A DNA stretch of 64,000 bases from Bacteroidota bacterium (GCA_016718035.1 JADKEK010000005.1:310001-374000), one strand, 5' to 3'. Counted from the first letter of the stretch, positions 55,476-64,000 are shown. Translations and numbers: made by a program. The notes: generated by a model not told the origin, from the sequence alone.

Positions 55476-56267
55476 ATGAATATCAGTTTAAACAATTTTA
55501 ATGCAATAGTGTGCGGCAGCACTCAGGGAATTGGCAAGGCATGTGCTTTAGAACTCGCTTCACTAGGCGCAGAAGTAATTTTAGTTGCCCGCGATGAAAA
55601 GAAATTGCAAGCAGTAGTAAATGAACTGCCATCCTCGGCTGGACAGCAACACCAATATATTGTGGCGGACTTTTCCTCCCCTGAAACATTAAAATCTGCT
55701 GTTCATCTGTTTTTACACTCTTATAATAAGCCCGTTCATATTTTAGTAAACAATACTGGTGGTCCGGCTGCTGGCAAAATAAGTGAGGCTGCAGAAGCAC
55801 AGTTTTTAGCCGCATTTGATGCCCATTTAATTGGTAATCACATCATGGCAATGGCTGTAATTCCGGGTATGAAATCTGCCGGTTATGGTCGTATCATTAA
55901 TATTATCAGCACATCAGTAAAAGCTCCACTGCCCAATTTGGGGGTGAGTAATACTATTCGCGCTGCCGTTGCCAACTGGAGTAAAACTATGGCCAACGAG
56001 CTTGGGGAATTTAATATCACCGTAAATAATGTGCTCCCGGGTGCCACTAAAACCGAACGTTTAACGGGAATAATCAGCAATAACGCAGCTAAAAACAACA
56101 GTTCCGAAGATGTTATCGCCCAAAAAATGATAGCGGAAATACCCATGAAACGCTTTGGTGAAGCCACTGAAATAGCCAATGCCGTAGCCTTTCTGGCATC
56201 GCCGGCAGCTGCCTATATCAATGGCATCAACCTCCCTGTGGATGGGGGTCGTACAGCAAACCTTTAA
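55476..56267 (+). CDS. Short-chain dehydrogenase/reductase
   Basis: 263 residues. The cofactor loop is unusual: CGSTQGIGKACALELASLGA (TGxxxGIG with Cys for Thr). NNTGGPAAG replaces the NNAG motif. The usual YxxxK pair is not obvious: after the catalytic Ser (INIISTSVKAPLPNLGVSNT), Leu-Gly-Val occupies the Tyr region. WSKTMANELGEFNITVNNVL and LPVDGG are typical. Relatives of this type are commonly found near kynurenine catabolic genes in Bacteroidota, so a role beside the divergent dioxygenase is plausible. Its substrate is unknown. Confidence 0.85.
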   Translation: MNISLNNFNAIVCGSTQGIGKACALELASLGAEVILVARDEKKLQAVVNELPSSAGQQHQYIVADFSSPETLKSAVHLFLHSYNKPVHILVNNTGGPAAGKISEAAEAQFLAAFDAHLIGNHIMAMAVIPGMKSAGYGRIINIISTSVKAPLPNLGVSNTIRAAVANWSKTMANELGEFNITVNNVLPGATKTERLTGIISNNAAKNNSSEDVIAQKMIAEIPMKRFGEATEIANAVAFLASPAAAYINGINLPVDGGRTANL

Positions 56268-56317
56268 TGGTCAGCAAGTCGCTTCCAAACAGGTTTGCAC
56301 CATTTGTTTATTACAAA

Positions 56318-56824
56318 TTAATGATGATGTCCGCCGGGTCCATGTACATGGCCGTGCTCAATCTCTTCTTGAGAAGCTTCGCGGATGTCCAGAATTTCAC
56401 CTTTAAAATGCAGGTTAACTCCGGCAAGTGGATGGTTGAAATCCAGCAATACCTCTGCTTCGCCAACTTCAGCAACACGGGCCCTAACAAGGTGACCACC
56501 CTGATCGCGTAAGTTAATTACTTTATCTACCTCAAGCAGGTCGTCAGCCAATTGGCCGTCGATCATAAAAATATCCTTAGGCACATACTCCATGGCAGTT
56601 TCATCGAACTCGCCATAAGCATTTGCAGACAGGATTTGGAATTCAAAATTGCTTCCAATGAGTTTACCCTCAAGATTTGACTCAAACTCAGGCAGTAAGC
56701 CGCCTGCGCCGAAAAGAAACACGAATGGCTGATCGGCTTTAACCACTTCGATGAGGTCTCCGCTTACATTATCTTCCCGCAATTCATACGTTAGGGAAAC
56801 CACTTTGTTTTTTGAAATTGACAT
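56318..56824 (-). CDS. SlyD-like FKBP-type peptidyl-prolyl isomerase
   Basis: 168 residues. The FKBP core is split by an insert-in-flap domain, as in SlyD: VVSLTYELREDNVSGDLIEV, PFVFLFGAGGLLPEFESNLE, then the flap insert (SANAYGEFDETAMEYVPKDI) and LLDFNHPLAGVNLHFKGEIL. The C-terminus is histidine-rich (EHGHVHGPGGHHH), expected to bind nickel or other metals. It is a cytoplasmic foldase. A TACCTTTG box lies 23 bases upstream of the ATG. Confidence 0.92.
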   Translation of the reverse strand: MSISKNKVVSLTYELREDNVSGDLIEVVKADQPFVFLFGAGGLLPEFESNLEGKLIGSNFEFQILSANAYGEFDETAMEYVPKDIFMIDGQLADDLLEVDKVINLRDQGGHLVRARVAEVGEAEVLLDFNHPLAGVNLHFKGEILDIREASQEEIEHGHVHGPGGHHH

Positions 56825-56846
56825 GACTTAAATTTTGTTAAGGCGC

Positions 56847-56854
56847 CAAAGGTA
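56847..56854 (-). promoter_or_regulatory. Candidate -7 box of the SlyD-like gene (TACCTTTG)
   Basis: The minus strand reads TACCTTTG, matching TAnnTTTG, 22 bases before the ATG. No clear -33 element is seen. Confidence 0.4.
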
Positions 56855-56962
56855 AGGATAAAATGCCGTTAATATCGCATGATTTTTGCTGTAAAGGGCG
56901 GTTGAAACGGGGTTTTCAAACCTATGATTAGGCAGTTTTGAGCAATATCATTACCCTTTATG

Positions 56963-56992
56963 TTGCTTAAACCCTAATAATCATTAGCTTTG
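56963..56992 (+). promoter_or_regulatory. Promoter of the periplasmic foldase operon
   Basis: TTG (56963-56965), 19 bases, then TAGCTTTG (56985-56992), a good fit to the Bacteroidota consensus. It lies 45 bases before the ATG at 57038. Confidence 0.6.
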
Positions 56993-57037
56993 CAGTCCCT
57001 TAATTCAATCAAACCTATAAAATATAATTTATCACAT

Positions 57038-58999
57038 ATGAAAATGAACATTTTCAAGACTTTAATGCTGCTTGCAGGTTTACTGCTTATCACTTCTGTA
57101 AACGCACAATCAACCGGTGGAAATGAGGTATTATTTACCGTTGCCGGACAACCAGTAACGAAGGAAGAATTCCTTTATGTTTACAAGAAAAACAATCCCG
57201 ACAAACAAAACGATTACTCTAAAGAAAGTTTAGATGAGTACCTCGATTTGTACATCAATTTCAAACTTAAAGTTGCAGAAGCTCGCGCAGAACGCATCGA
57301 CACAACTGAAAAAGTTAGAGAAGAATTACAGAAATATGGCGACCAGTTAATTAAATCCAACTTCGATAAAGAAGTTTTGGAAGCTGCAGCTTTAAAAATG
57401 TATAACCGCCAACAAAGCGAACGTTTGGTATATCATATTATGATTGCTATCGATGCTTCTGCTCCGGGAGCTGATACTACAGGTGCTATTAATAAATTAA
57501 AAGCAGCTGCAGAAAGATTAAAAAAGGGTGAAGATTTTGGCAAAGTAGCTGCTGAGGTTTCTACCGATAAAACAAATGCAACTGACCCTGGTTTAATAGG
57601 ATGGATTACTGCAGGTCAAATTCCGGATGCCAATTTCGAAAATGCGGCTTTCGAAACACCCGTTGGTACTAATAGTAATATTGTTAAATCTAAATTCGGT
57701 TATCATATTATTAAAGTGGCTAAAGAACGTCCGTCTTCAGGAACAGTTACCGTTGCACATATATTAATTAAAACAGGTAAAGAAGCAAAACCTGAAGATA
57801 TAACAAAAGCAAAAGTTAAAATTGATAGCCTTTATAATTTAGTAAAATCAAATCCTGCATCATTTGAAGAATTAGCAGGAAGATATTCTGAAGATAAAGT
57901 AAGCGCTGCCAACGGCGGAAAATTAGAAGCATTTGGTACCGGTAAAATGGTGTTGCCTTTTCAGGAAGCTGCATTTGCATTAAAAAATCCTGGCGATATT
58001 GCTGCTCCTGTGCAAACTACCTTTGGCTACCATATCATCAAATTAATTGAGAAAAAACCTAACGGCACTTTCGCAGAAGTTAAAGATGAATTAAAAGGTA
58101 AAATCGAACGTTCACCTGAATACAAAACTTTGCGCACCGATTTTGTTGAAAAAGTAAAAACAAAATATCCGTTTACTGAAAATTCAGAAGCTAAAAAAGA
58201 AATGTTGGCGAAACTCGATTCTAGTTTTGTTAAAAATACATGGTTAATGAGCCAGGCTGCTAATATGAACAAAACAATGTTCTCTATTGGCAACCGCAAC
58301 TTTACACAAAGCGATATGGCTAGTTACCTGGAAATTAATCAGCGTGTTTCCCGCGATAAAAATATTGAAGAGAAATACAATAAATTATATACCCAGGCTT
58401 TAGAACAAACATTAATTGAGTACGACCTCAGCGAACGCAATATTGACTTTAAACGTTTATTGCAGGAATATCGCGATGGTTTACCATTATTTGCTATGCT
58501 TGAGCGCAAAATATGGAGCAAAGGTTCAACCGATACAATTGGTTTGAAAAATTATTACGAAGCACACAAAAATGAATACATGTGGGAAGAAAGAATTGAT
58601 GCCACTATTTATACTTGTGCGGATGTAAAAACTGCCAAAGCTGTTCGCAAATTAGCAGGCAAAAATCAAAGTGATAAATCAATCATGGAGAAATTTAATG
58701 TTGATTCAACTGAATTAGTTACTATCAAATCAGCATTATTTTTACCTGGTCAGGACAGCAATGTGGACTTATTAAATAAAACAGTTGGCATTGGAAGTGA
58801 TATTTTAAACGCAAATGGTTCAATCACCTTTGTGAAAATAAATAAAATTGTTGCCCCGGCACCAAAAACACTTGATGAAGCAAGAGGTTATGTAATTTCT
58901 GCTTATCAGGATCAACTAGAAAAACAATGGATTGAAGAACTCCATAAAAAATATCCGGTTTCTGTAAATGAAAAGGTATTTAATTCAATGGTTCGATAA
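57038..58999 (+). CDS. Periplasmic parvulin-type peptidyl-prolyl isomerase
   Basis: 653 residues from the ATG at 57038. Signal peptide (IFKTLMLLAGLLLITSVNAQ), a SurA-like N-terminal helical region (VTKEEFLYVYKKNNPDKQND), and two parvulin domains at ~120-240 (GLIGWITAGQIPDANFENAA, FGYHIIKVAKE) and ~245-355 (AHILIKTGKEAKPED, FGYHIIKLIEKKPNG). A long C-terminal helical region with no known domain follows. It should assist folding of outer-membrane or exported proteins. It is the first of three genes encoding related envelope proteins. Confidence 0.9.
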   Translation: MKMNIFKTLMLLAGLLLITSVNAQSTGGNEVLFTVAGQPVTKEEFLYVYKKNNPDKQNDYSKESLDEYLDLYINFKLKVAEARAERIDTTEKVREELQKYGDQLIKSNFDKEVLEAAALKMYNRQQSERLVYHIMIAIDASAPGADTTGAINKLKAAAERLKKGEDFGKVAAEVSTDKTNATDPGLIGWITAGQIPDANFENAAFETPVGTNSNIVKSKFGYHIIKVAKERPSSGTVTVAHILIKTGKEAKPEDITKAKVKIDSLYNLVKSNPASFEELAGRYSEDKVSAANGGKLEAFGTGKMVLPFQEAAFALKNPGDIAAPVQTTFGYHIIKLIEKKPNGTFAEVKDELKGKIERSPEYKTLRTDFVEKVKTKYPFTENSEAKKEMLAKLDSSFVKNTWLMSQAANMNKTMFSIGNRNFTQSDMASYLEINQRVSRDKNIEEKYNKLYTQALEQTLIEYDLSERNIDFKRLLQEYRDGLPLFAMLERKIWSKGSTDTIGLKNYYEAHKNEYMWEERIDATIYTCADVKTAKAVRKLAGKNQSDKSIMEKFNVDSTELVTIKSALFLPGQDSNVDLLNKTVGIGSDILNANGSITFVKINKIVAPAPKTLDEARGYVISAYQDQLEKQWIEELHKKYPVSVNEKVFNSMVR

Positions 59000-59005
59000 A
59001 ATAAA

Positions 59006-59866
59006 TTGAGCTTAAAAAATGTTTACATAGCACTCGTATTAAGCACAGTGGTTCTTGGATGTAACAGGCATAAACCTGAAAAAGACCAGGAACCACTGGC
59101 TAGAGTGTACGATAAATATTTATACGTTGCCGATATTCAGGGTCTCATCAACGATAAAACTTCTCCTGAAGACAGTGCCCGCATAGTTTCCGAATACGTC
59201 GAAAACTGGGTTAGACAAAATCTCATTTTACGCGTAGCAGAAGACAACCTGCAATCTGCACTCGCTAATATCAACAAACAAGCTGAAGCCTATAAAGAAT
59301 CGTTGGTTATTTATGCCTACGAGCGTCAATGGCTGGCCGAAAACCTCGATACCGTTGTATTAGACGATTCGATTCGCAGCTATTTTGATAACAACAAAAA
59401 GGACTTTACGCTAAAAACCGATATCTACCAACTGGCCTATGCAGTGGTTCCTGTGGAAGTTAAGTCGGCCGATTCTATACAATATTGGTTTTCAAGGGGT
59501 ATTGAAAAATATCGACTGCCAATTGAACGTTACTGTGCAGCCAATTGCCAAAGTTTTTCGCTGAACAGTAACATTTGGTTGAATGAGGACGACTTGTTTA
59601 AATTGTTGCCTTACGATATGTACGCCGGCGGTAAGTTTAGAACTAAAGGTATTGTGACTTATAGGGATACCAGTTTCAGGTATTTTGTTAAAGTAGATGA
59701 TTTTCATTTGGCCGGAGATTTGGGTCCATTTGAATATCAGAAAAAAGGTATTAAAGAAATTATTATTAATAAACGGAAAATGGAGTTATTGGATAAAACC
59801 TATAAAGACATTTATACCGAAGGATTAAAAAGAAATAACGCAGAATATATAAATAAAGAACAATGA
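59006..59866 (+). CDS. Lipoprotein related to SurA-type foldases, parvulin motifs missing
   Basis: 286 residues from a TTG start. Lipoprotein signal (IALVLSTVVLGCNRHKPEKD, lipobox VLGC). The helical region (YVENWVRQNLILRVAEDNL) resembles the N-terminal chaperone part of SurA. The C-terminal ~150 residues follow the layout of a parvulin domain (DIYQLAYAVVPVEVKSADSI; SNIWLNEDDLFKLLPYDMYA; RYFVKVDDFHLAGDLGPFEY) but lack the FGYHII core. Chaperone without isomerase activity is the best guess. It lies 6 bases after one PPIase gene and overlaps the next by 4 bases. Confidence 0.8.
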   Translation: MSLKNVYIALVLSTVVLGCNRHKPEKDQEPLARVYDKYLYVADIQGLINDKTSPEDSARIVSEYVENWVRQNLILRVAEDNLQSALANINKQAEAYKESLVIYAYERQWLAENLDTVVLDDSIRSYFDNNKKDFTLKTDIYQLAYAVVPVEVKSADSIQYWFSRGIEKYRLPIERYCAANCQSFSLNSNIWLNEDDLFKLLPYDMYAGGKFRTKGIVTYRDTSFRYFVKVDDFHLAGDLGPFEYQKKGIKEIIINKRKMELLDKTYKDIYTEGLKRNNAEYINKEQ

Positions 59867-61215
59867 AAAAACCAATAATTACCTGTTTGTTTGCATTTAT
59901 CAGCGCAATAGCATTTGCTCAACCAACAGCAAATAAACCTATTGTAGATAAAATTGTGGGACAGGTTGGCGATAAAATAATTCTCATGAGCGAAATAGAA
60001 TCATTCTATTTTGAACAATTGCAAAAAGGCGAAGTGCCGGAAGATTATCGCTGCCAGGTGATGCAGGAATTGGTTACCCAAAAACTAATGCTTATTCAGG
60101 CTGCAAAAGATAGTATTGAAGTAACTGATGATGAAGTAGAAAGTAATATCGAAAACCGTATTCGATATTTTATTTCGCTTTTCGGCTCTCAGGAGAAGAT
60201 GGAAGAATTTTATGGCAAATCGGTTCAGGAAATTAAAGAGGAATTTAGAGATGATGTGCGCAATTTATTATTAATTCAGCGCATGCAGGATAATATTTTT
60301 GGTGAAATGTCGGTATCGCCAACCGAGGTGAAAGCGTTTTATAATGCAATACCAAAAGATTCACTGCCATTAATTAATGCAGAAATTGAATATGCACAGT
60401 TGCTCATTATTCCGAAAGCCAATGCCGAACAAAAGGCCATCGCAAAACAAAAAGCAGAAGATATTAGAAAACGTATTATTGCAGGAGAAGATTTTTGTAG
60501 TCTTGCCAGTATTTATTCCGGCGATGGTTCAAAAGATGATTGCGGATTTTTAGGATGTGAACCACGTGAAAAATATGTTACCGAATTTTCTGCAGCGGCA
60601 TTTAAATTACAACCCGGCGAAATTTCTGAAATTGTTGAAACACAGTTCGGTTATCATATTATTAAAATGGATAGCCGTCAGGGCGACAAAGCTTGTTTGC
60701 GTCACATTTTAATTATGCCACCGGTAACCAACCTCAATTTTGTTGCTGCGAATAAACAACTTGATAGTATCAGAGCGAATATCGTGGCAGGTAAATTAAC
60801 TTTTTGTGAAGCAACAAAAAAATACAGTGACGACGAAAACAGCAATAAAACTTGCGGTACTGTTGTTAATCCTCAAACAGGAGAAAGTACATTCGAAATT
60901 GCAGAATTGTCACCGGACGATTATTACTCCATTGAAAATTTAAAACCAGGTGAAATTTCACAAGTATTACCCTACACCACTCAGGATGGTAAAAAAGCAA
61001 TTCGCCTTATTAAATTAATCGATCAGTCTGCGCCACACTCTTTAAATTTAAAAGATGATTACGCAAAAATCCAAAACGCTGCTATGTCGCAAAAACAAGT
61101 AGCTGTAATGCGCGACTGGGTGGAGGAAAAAGCTGAGAAAGAATATATTAAAGTAGACCCCGCATATAATAATTGTGGTAACCTAGATATATTATTGAAT
61201 ACGGTTAGTAAGTAA
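59863..61215 (+). CDS. surA: SurA-like periplasmic chaperone/isomerase
   Basis: 450 residues. Signal peptide (ITCLFAFISAIAFAQ), SurA N-domain (VDKIVGQVGDKIILMSEIES, then YRCQVMQELVTQKLMLIQAA) and two parvulin domains (ending FGYHIIKMDSRQGDK at ~265, and a second from ~270 with LRHILIMPPVTNLNF). The length and order match SurA, which escorts beta-barrel proteins to the BAM complex. It is the last gene of the three-gene foldase set. Confidence 0.9.
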   Translation: MKKPIITCLFAFISAIAFAQPTANKPIVDKIVGQVGDKIILMSEIESFYFEQLQKGEVPEDYRCQVMQELVTQKLMLIQAAKDSIEVTDDEVESNIENRIRYFISLFGSQEKMEEFYGKSVQEIKEEFRDDVRNLLLIQRMQDNIFGEMSVSPTEVKAFYNAIPKDSLPLINAEIEYAQLLIIPKANAEQKAIAKQKAEDIRKRIIAGEDFCSLASIYSGDGSKDDCGFLGCEPREKYVTEFSAAAFKLQPGEISEIVETQFGYHIIKMDSRQGDKACLRHILIMPPVTNLNFVAANKQLDSIRANIVAGKLTFCEATKKYSDDENSNKTCGTVVNPQTGESTFEIAELSPDDYYSIENLKPGEISQVLPYTTQDGKKAIRLIKLIDQSAPHSLNLKDDYAKIQNAAMSQKQVAVMRDWVEEKAEKEYIKVDPAYNNCGNLDILLNTVSK

Positions 61216-61281
61216 TGTTATAATGCGTTAATTATTTTTGTTGCAGACAAATATTCAATTGATTTGTATTAATATAGCGGT

Positions 61282-62247
61282 ATGAAGGAATTTAAAAACG
61301 ATGTGGAAGCTATTGATGCCCTTTCGGCAGATTTTAAAAGGCTGAAGGCGGAAATAGGAAAAGTAATTATCGGCCAGGATGAAGTTGTGCAAAATGTTTT
61401 GATGAGCATTTTTGCCGACGGACATAGTTTGTTAGTAGGTGTTCCCGGTTTGGCTAAAACATTATTAATTAAAACCATTTCTGACGCTTTACATTTATCA
61501 TTTAAACGTATCCAGTTTACACCCGATTTAATGCCGAGTGATATTACAGGTAGCGAAATTTTAGATGATAACCGCAACTTTAAATTTTTAAAAGGACCTG
61601 TTTTTGCGAATATCATCCTTGCCGATGAGATCAACCGTACACCACCAAAAACACAAGCTGCATTATTAGAAGCCATGCAGGAAAAAAATGTGACCATTGG
61701 AGGGCATCTGCATAAACTTGATTTACCGTTTTTTGTATTGGCTACACAAAACCCGATTGAACAGGAAGGAACCTATCCTTTGCCTGAAGCCCAGCTCGAC
61801 AGGTTTATGTTTAATATCATTTTAGACTACCCATCTTTTGAGGCTGAATTGAATATTGTTAAATCTACCACTACCGATACCAAAGCTACTTTATCGAAAA
61901 TTATTGGGGGTGAAGAAATAATTGCATACCAGCATTTAATTCGTCGTATTCCAATTACTGACAATGTATTGAATTACGCCGTATCGTTGGTTGCGAAAAC
62001 GCGTCCGAATACCGAAAAAGCAGATGCCAAGGCTACGCAATACCTCAGTTGGGGTGCCGGTCCGCGTGCATCACAATATTTAGTGCTTGGTGCAAAATGT
62101 CATGCGGCTATTAATGGAAAATATGCTCCTGATATTGAAGATGTAAAGGCCGTGGCGCTCCCTGTGCTTCGTCACCGAATAGTGCGCAACTACAAAGCCG
62201 AAGCCGATGGCATTGGGGTTGACGATTTGATTAAAGGCCTCTTATAA
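61282..62247 (+). CDS. Second MoxR-family AAA+ ATPase
   Basis: 321 residues. Walker A GVPGLAKT, Walker B ILADEINRTPPK, sensor 1 LATQNPIEQEGTYPLPEAQL and the lid (GAGPRASQYLVLGAKCHAAI). It is clearly paralogous to the Bat-operon MoxR, but no VWA, DUF58 or Bat gene is next to it here; neighbours are surA and purF. A chaperone-like ATPase role is assumed from the family. It may share a transcript with surA (66 bases between). Confidence 0.93.
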   Translation: MKEFKNDVEAIDALSADFKRLKAEIGKVIIGQDEVVQNVLMSIFADGHSLLVGVPGLAKTLLIKTISDALHLSFKRIQFTPDLMPSDITGSEILDDNRNFKFLKGPVFANIILADEINRTPPKTQAALLEAMQEKNVTIGGHLHKLDLPFFVLATQNPIEQEGTYPLPEAQLDRFMFNIILDYPSFEAELNIVKSTTTDTKATLSKIIGGEEIIAYQHLIRRIPITDNVLNYAVSLVAKTRPNTEKADAKATQYLSWGAGPRASQYLVLGAKCHAAINGKYAPDIEDVKAVALPVLRHRIVRNYKAEADGIGVDDLIKGLL

Positions 62248-62282
62248 TTTAGCCCAATTTAGATGTAAATCTGCACAGTTAA

Positions 62283-62299
62283 CCATGTTGTAAACATGG
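62283..62299. promoter_or_regulatory. Perfect 7-bp inverted repeat upstream of purF
   Basis: CCATGTT (62283-62289) and AACATGG (62293-62299) surround a 3-base centre. No T-run follows, so it is more like an operator or an RNA hairpin than a terminator. It is about 115 bases before the purF start. Confidence 0.4.
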
Positions 62300-62380
62300 C
62301 AAATTGGTGTTGTACAAGCCTTAACGGGAACTTATCCCTGCTATTGGTGTTTTTATTAAATATTTAAGCTGCTAATTGAC

Positions 62381-62388
62381 TAAATTTG
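62381..62388 (+). promoter_or_regulatory. Candidate -7 box of purF (TAAATTTG)
   Basis: TAAATTTG matches TAnnTTTG and is 26 bases before the GTG start. No -33 match is evident. Confidence 0.35.
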
Positions 62389-62414
62389 CGGTTCAATTTT
62401 CTGAAACATTTATT

Positions 62415-64000
62415 GTGAGCGATCAAATCAAGCATGAATGCGGCATAGCCCTCATTCGATTATTAAAGCCACTTTCTTACTACCATAAAAAATATGGCAC
62501 TCCTTTGTATGGATTAAATAAACTCTACCTGTTGATGGAAAAGGAACACAACAGAGGACAGGACGGTGCAGGTATTGCTACTATTAAAATTGATTCGGCT
62601 CCGGGTTACAAATTTTTAGACCGCAAACGCAGCGTAGCCCCTTCAGCGATTAAAGACATTTTTGAAGATGTTTTCAAAAAGGCCAGAAAAATTGAACGCA
62701 AAAACCCGGAATTATATAACGATACCGATTGGATGAAAAAAAATGTTCCCTTTACCGGTGAGGTTTTGATGGGACATTTGCGATATGGCACTTTTGGCGG
62801 CAACGATTTAGACAGTGTTCACCCATTTGTAAGAGAAAATAACTGGATTACCCGCAACCTTATTGTTGCCGGTAATTTTAATATGGTGAACAATGAATTT
62901 TTGTTCCAGCAATTATTAGAACTTGGTCAGCACCCTAAACAGTTTACCGATACGGTAACCGTGATGGAAAAAATCGGGCATTTTTTGGACGATGAGGTGC
63001 AACGTTTATTTGATGAAAGAAAAGAATATCACGACAACAAAACATTAACCCATTTAATTGCCAGCGATTTAGATATTCAGCGCATTTTAACCCGTGCATC
63101 AAAAGATTTTGAAGGCGGATTTGCCATGTGCGGCATGTTTGGTCACGGCGATGCATTTGTTTTGCGCGACCCGAATGGTATTCGTCCATTATATTTTTAC
63201 CAGGACGATGAAGTTGTTGTTGCAGCAAGTGAACGTCCGGCAATTATGACCACATTTAATGTGCCTTTCGAAAAAGTAAATGAATTAAAACCCGGCCATG
63301 CATTAATTGTTAAGAAAAAAGGTGCTGTTAAAGAAGCCATGGTAATTCCTCCGAAGGAAAAATTATCCTGCAGTTTCGAGCGCATTTATTTTTCGCGTGG
63401 TAACGACAAAGAAATTTACGAAGAAAGAAAAAATCTCGGTCGCTTTTTAACGGAAAGAGTTTTACAATCTGTTAATTACGATTTCGATAATACCATATTT
63501 TCATTTATTCCCAATACCGCCGAAACCGCATTTTACGGCATGGTAAAAGGTATTGAAGAATATTTAAATAATTATAAGTCGGAGGAAATTAAAAAACTCA
63601 ATGGTAAATTAGATCCTGCTGAGTTGCAACGTATTTTAAATTTACGTCCGCGCGTTGAAAAACTTGCATTAAAAGATGTAAAACTCCGCACATTTATTAC
63701 CAACGACTCTGACCGTGGTGATTTAGTGAGTCACGTATATGATGTAACGTACGGACAAGTTAATGATGGAAAAGATACGGTAGTATTAATCGACGACAGT
63801 ATTGTTCGCGGTACTACATTAAAAGATAGTATTATTGCCATTCTCGACAGATTAAACCCGAAAAAAATTGTGATTGTTTCTTCTGCACCACAAATTCGTT
63901 ATCCGGATTGTTATGGAATCGACATGAGTAAGATGGGTGATTTTGTTGCGTTCAGAGCGATGATTGAGTTGTTGAAAGAAAACAAAAAAGAACATTTAAT
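62415..64000 (+). CDS. purF: Amidophosphoribosyltransferase, partial at window end
   Basis: 528 codons are visible, still open at the window edge. It starts at GTG, and the nucleophile Cys is residue 9 in SDQIKHECGIALIRLL, so a short propeptide must be removed. Glutamine amidotransferase motifs RGQDGAGIA and GHLRYGTFGG are present. The phosphoribosyltransferase PRPP loop is VVLIDDSIVRGTTLKDSI. The protein makes phosphoribosylamine in the first step of purine synthesis. Internal extra segments (for example DDEVQRLFDERKEYHDNKTL) make it longer than the ~500-residue E. coli enzyme, as is usual in Bacteroidota. Confidence 0.93.
   Translation, partial: MSDQIKHECGIALIRLLKPLSYYHKKYGTPLYGLNKLYLLMEKEHNRGQDGAGIATIKIDSAPGYKFLDRKRSVAPSAIKDIFEDVFKKARKIERKNPELYNDTDWMKKNVPFTGEVLMGHLRYGTFGGNDLDSVHPFVRENNWITRNLIVAGNFNMVNNEFLFQQLLELGQHPKQFTDTVTVMEKIGHFLDDEVQRLFDERKEYHDNKTLTHLIASDLDIQRILTRASKDFEGGFAMCGMFGHGDAFVLRDPNGIRPLYFYQDDEVVVAASERPAIMTTFNVPFEKVNELKPGHALIVKKKGAVKEAMVIPPKEKLSCSFERIYFSRGNDKEIYEERKNLGRFLTERVLQSVNYDFDNTIFSFIPNTAETAFYGMVKGIEEYLNNYKSEEIKKLNGKLDPAELQRILNLRPRVEKLALKDVKLRTFITNDSDRGDLVSHVYDVTYGQVNDGKDTVVLIDDSIVRGTTLKDSIIAILDRLNPKKIVIVSSAPQIRYPDCYGIDMSKMGDFVAFRAMIELLKENKKEHL

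Noticed and set aside
62248..62414. Purine riboswitch before purF
   Set aside because: Only one simple hairpin is found; the three-way junction and conserved core of known purine aptamers are not recognisable.

Overview
This AT-rich 64 kb window comes from a chromosome of a gliding-type Bacteroidota bacterium. The markers are a PorP/SprF-family protein, gldH, two proteins with gliding-motility (CHU_C-type) C-terminal sorting domains, T9SS type A sorting tails on secreted enzymes, a complete moxR/batA-batE aerotolerance locus, the holB-ricT-gldH gene order, and promoters of the TTTG-N19-21-TAnnTTTG type. Class-level placement (Chitinophagia or Saprospiria) is only a guess. No rRNA, tRNA, CRISPR array, prophage or insertion sequence was recognised.

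Layout. 0-8.5 kb (mostly minus strand): a YdeI/DUF1905 protein; a cell-envelope operon of sugar nucleotidyltransferase, TPR lipoprotein, DUF4292 lipoprotein and EnvC-like M23 protein; a gene-free repeat tract; dut; and a polysaccharide flippase. 8.6-14 kb (plus): two large T9SS-exported adhesin-like proteins. 14-20 kb: a LytS/LytR-type two-component pair, DUF1761, YciI-like, exported WD40 and nitroreductase genes. 19.9-33.7 kb (minus): a PorP/SprF protein and a 12.6 kb block of five consecutive paralogous sulfatases. Each sulfatase is about 840 residues, with an iduronate-2-sulfatase-like catalytic domain, Ig/PKD-like domains and a T9SS tail. 33.9-41.1 kb: xth, an esterase, gldH-ricT-holB, glutathione peroxidase, queD, SRPBCC, and a truncated haemoglobin/OsmC pair. 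41.3-49.5 kb (plus): moxR-DUF58-BatD-like-batA-batB-batC-batD-batE, with a one-base frame break in batC. 49.5-56.8 kb: a PAP2-like protein, rpoN, asnS with a coiled-coil insertion, a kynurenine-pathway pair (ACMSD, 3-hydroxyanthranilate dioxygenase) interrupted by a GxxExxY gene, an SDR and a SlyD-like isomerase. 57-64 kb (plus): a three-gene periplasmic foldase operon, a second moxR, and the start of purF, which runs off the window.

How it fits together. Much of the content serves the envelope and the outside of the cell: secreted sulfatases and adhesins leaving through T9SS, periplasmic chaperones that would help fold outer-membrane proteins, and lipoproteins. The sulfatase block is the standout accessory feature and implies use of sulfated polysaccharide, although no SusC/SusD pair, glycoside hydrolase or sulfatase-maturing enzyme lies beside it. 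A second theme is short tandem or dispersed repeats lying directly against the stop codons of several minus-strand genes, including ATG-periodic arrays of 7 and 8 bp.
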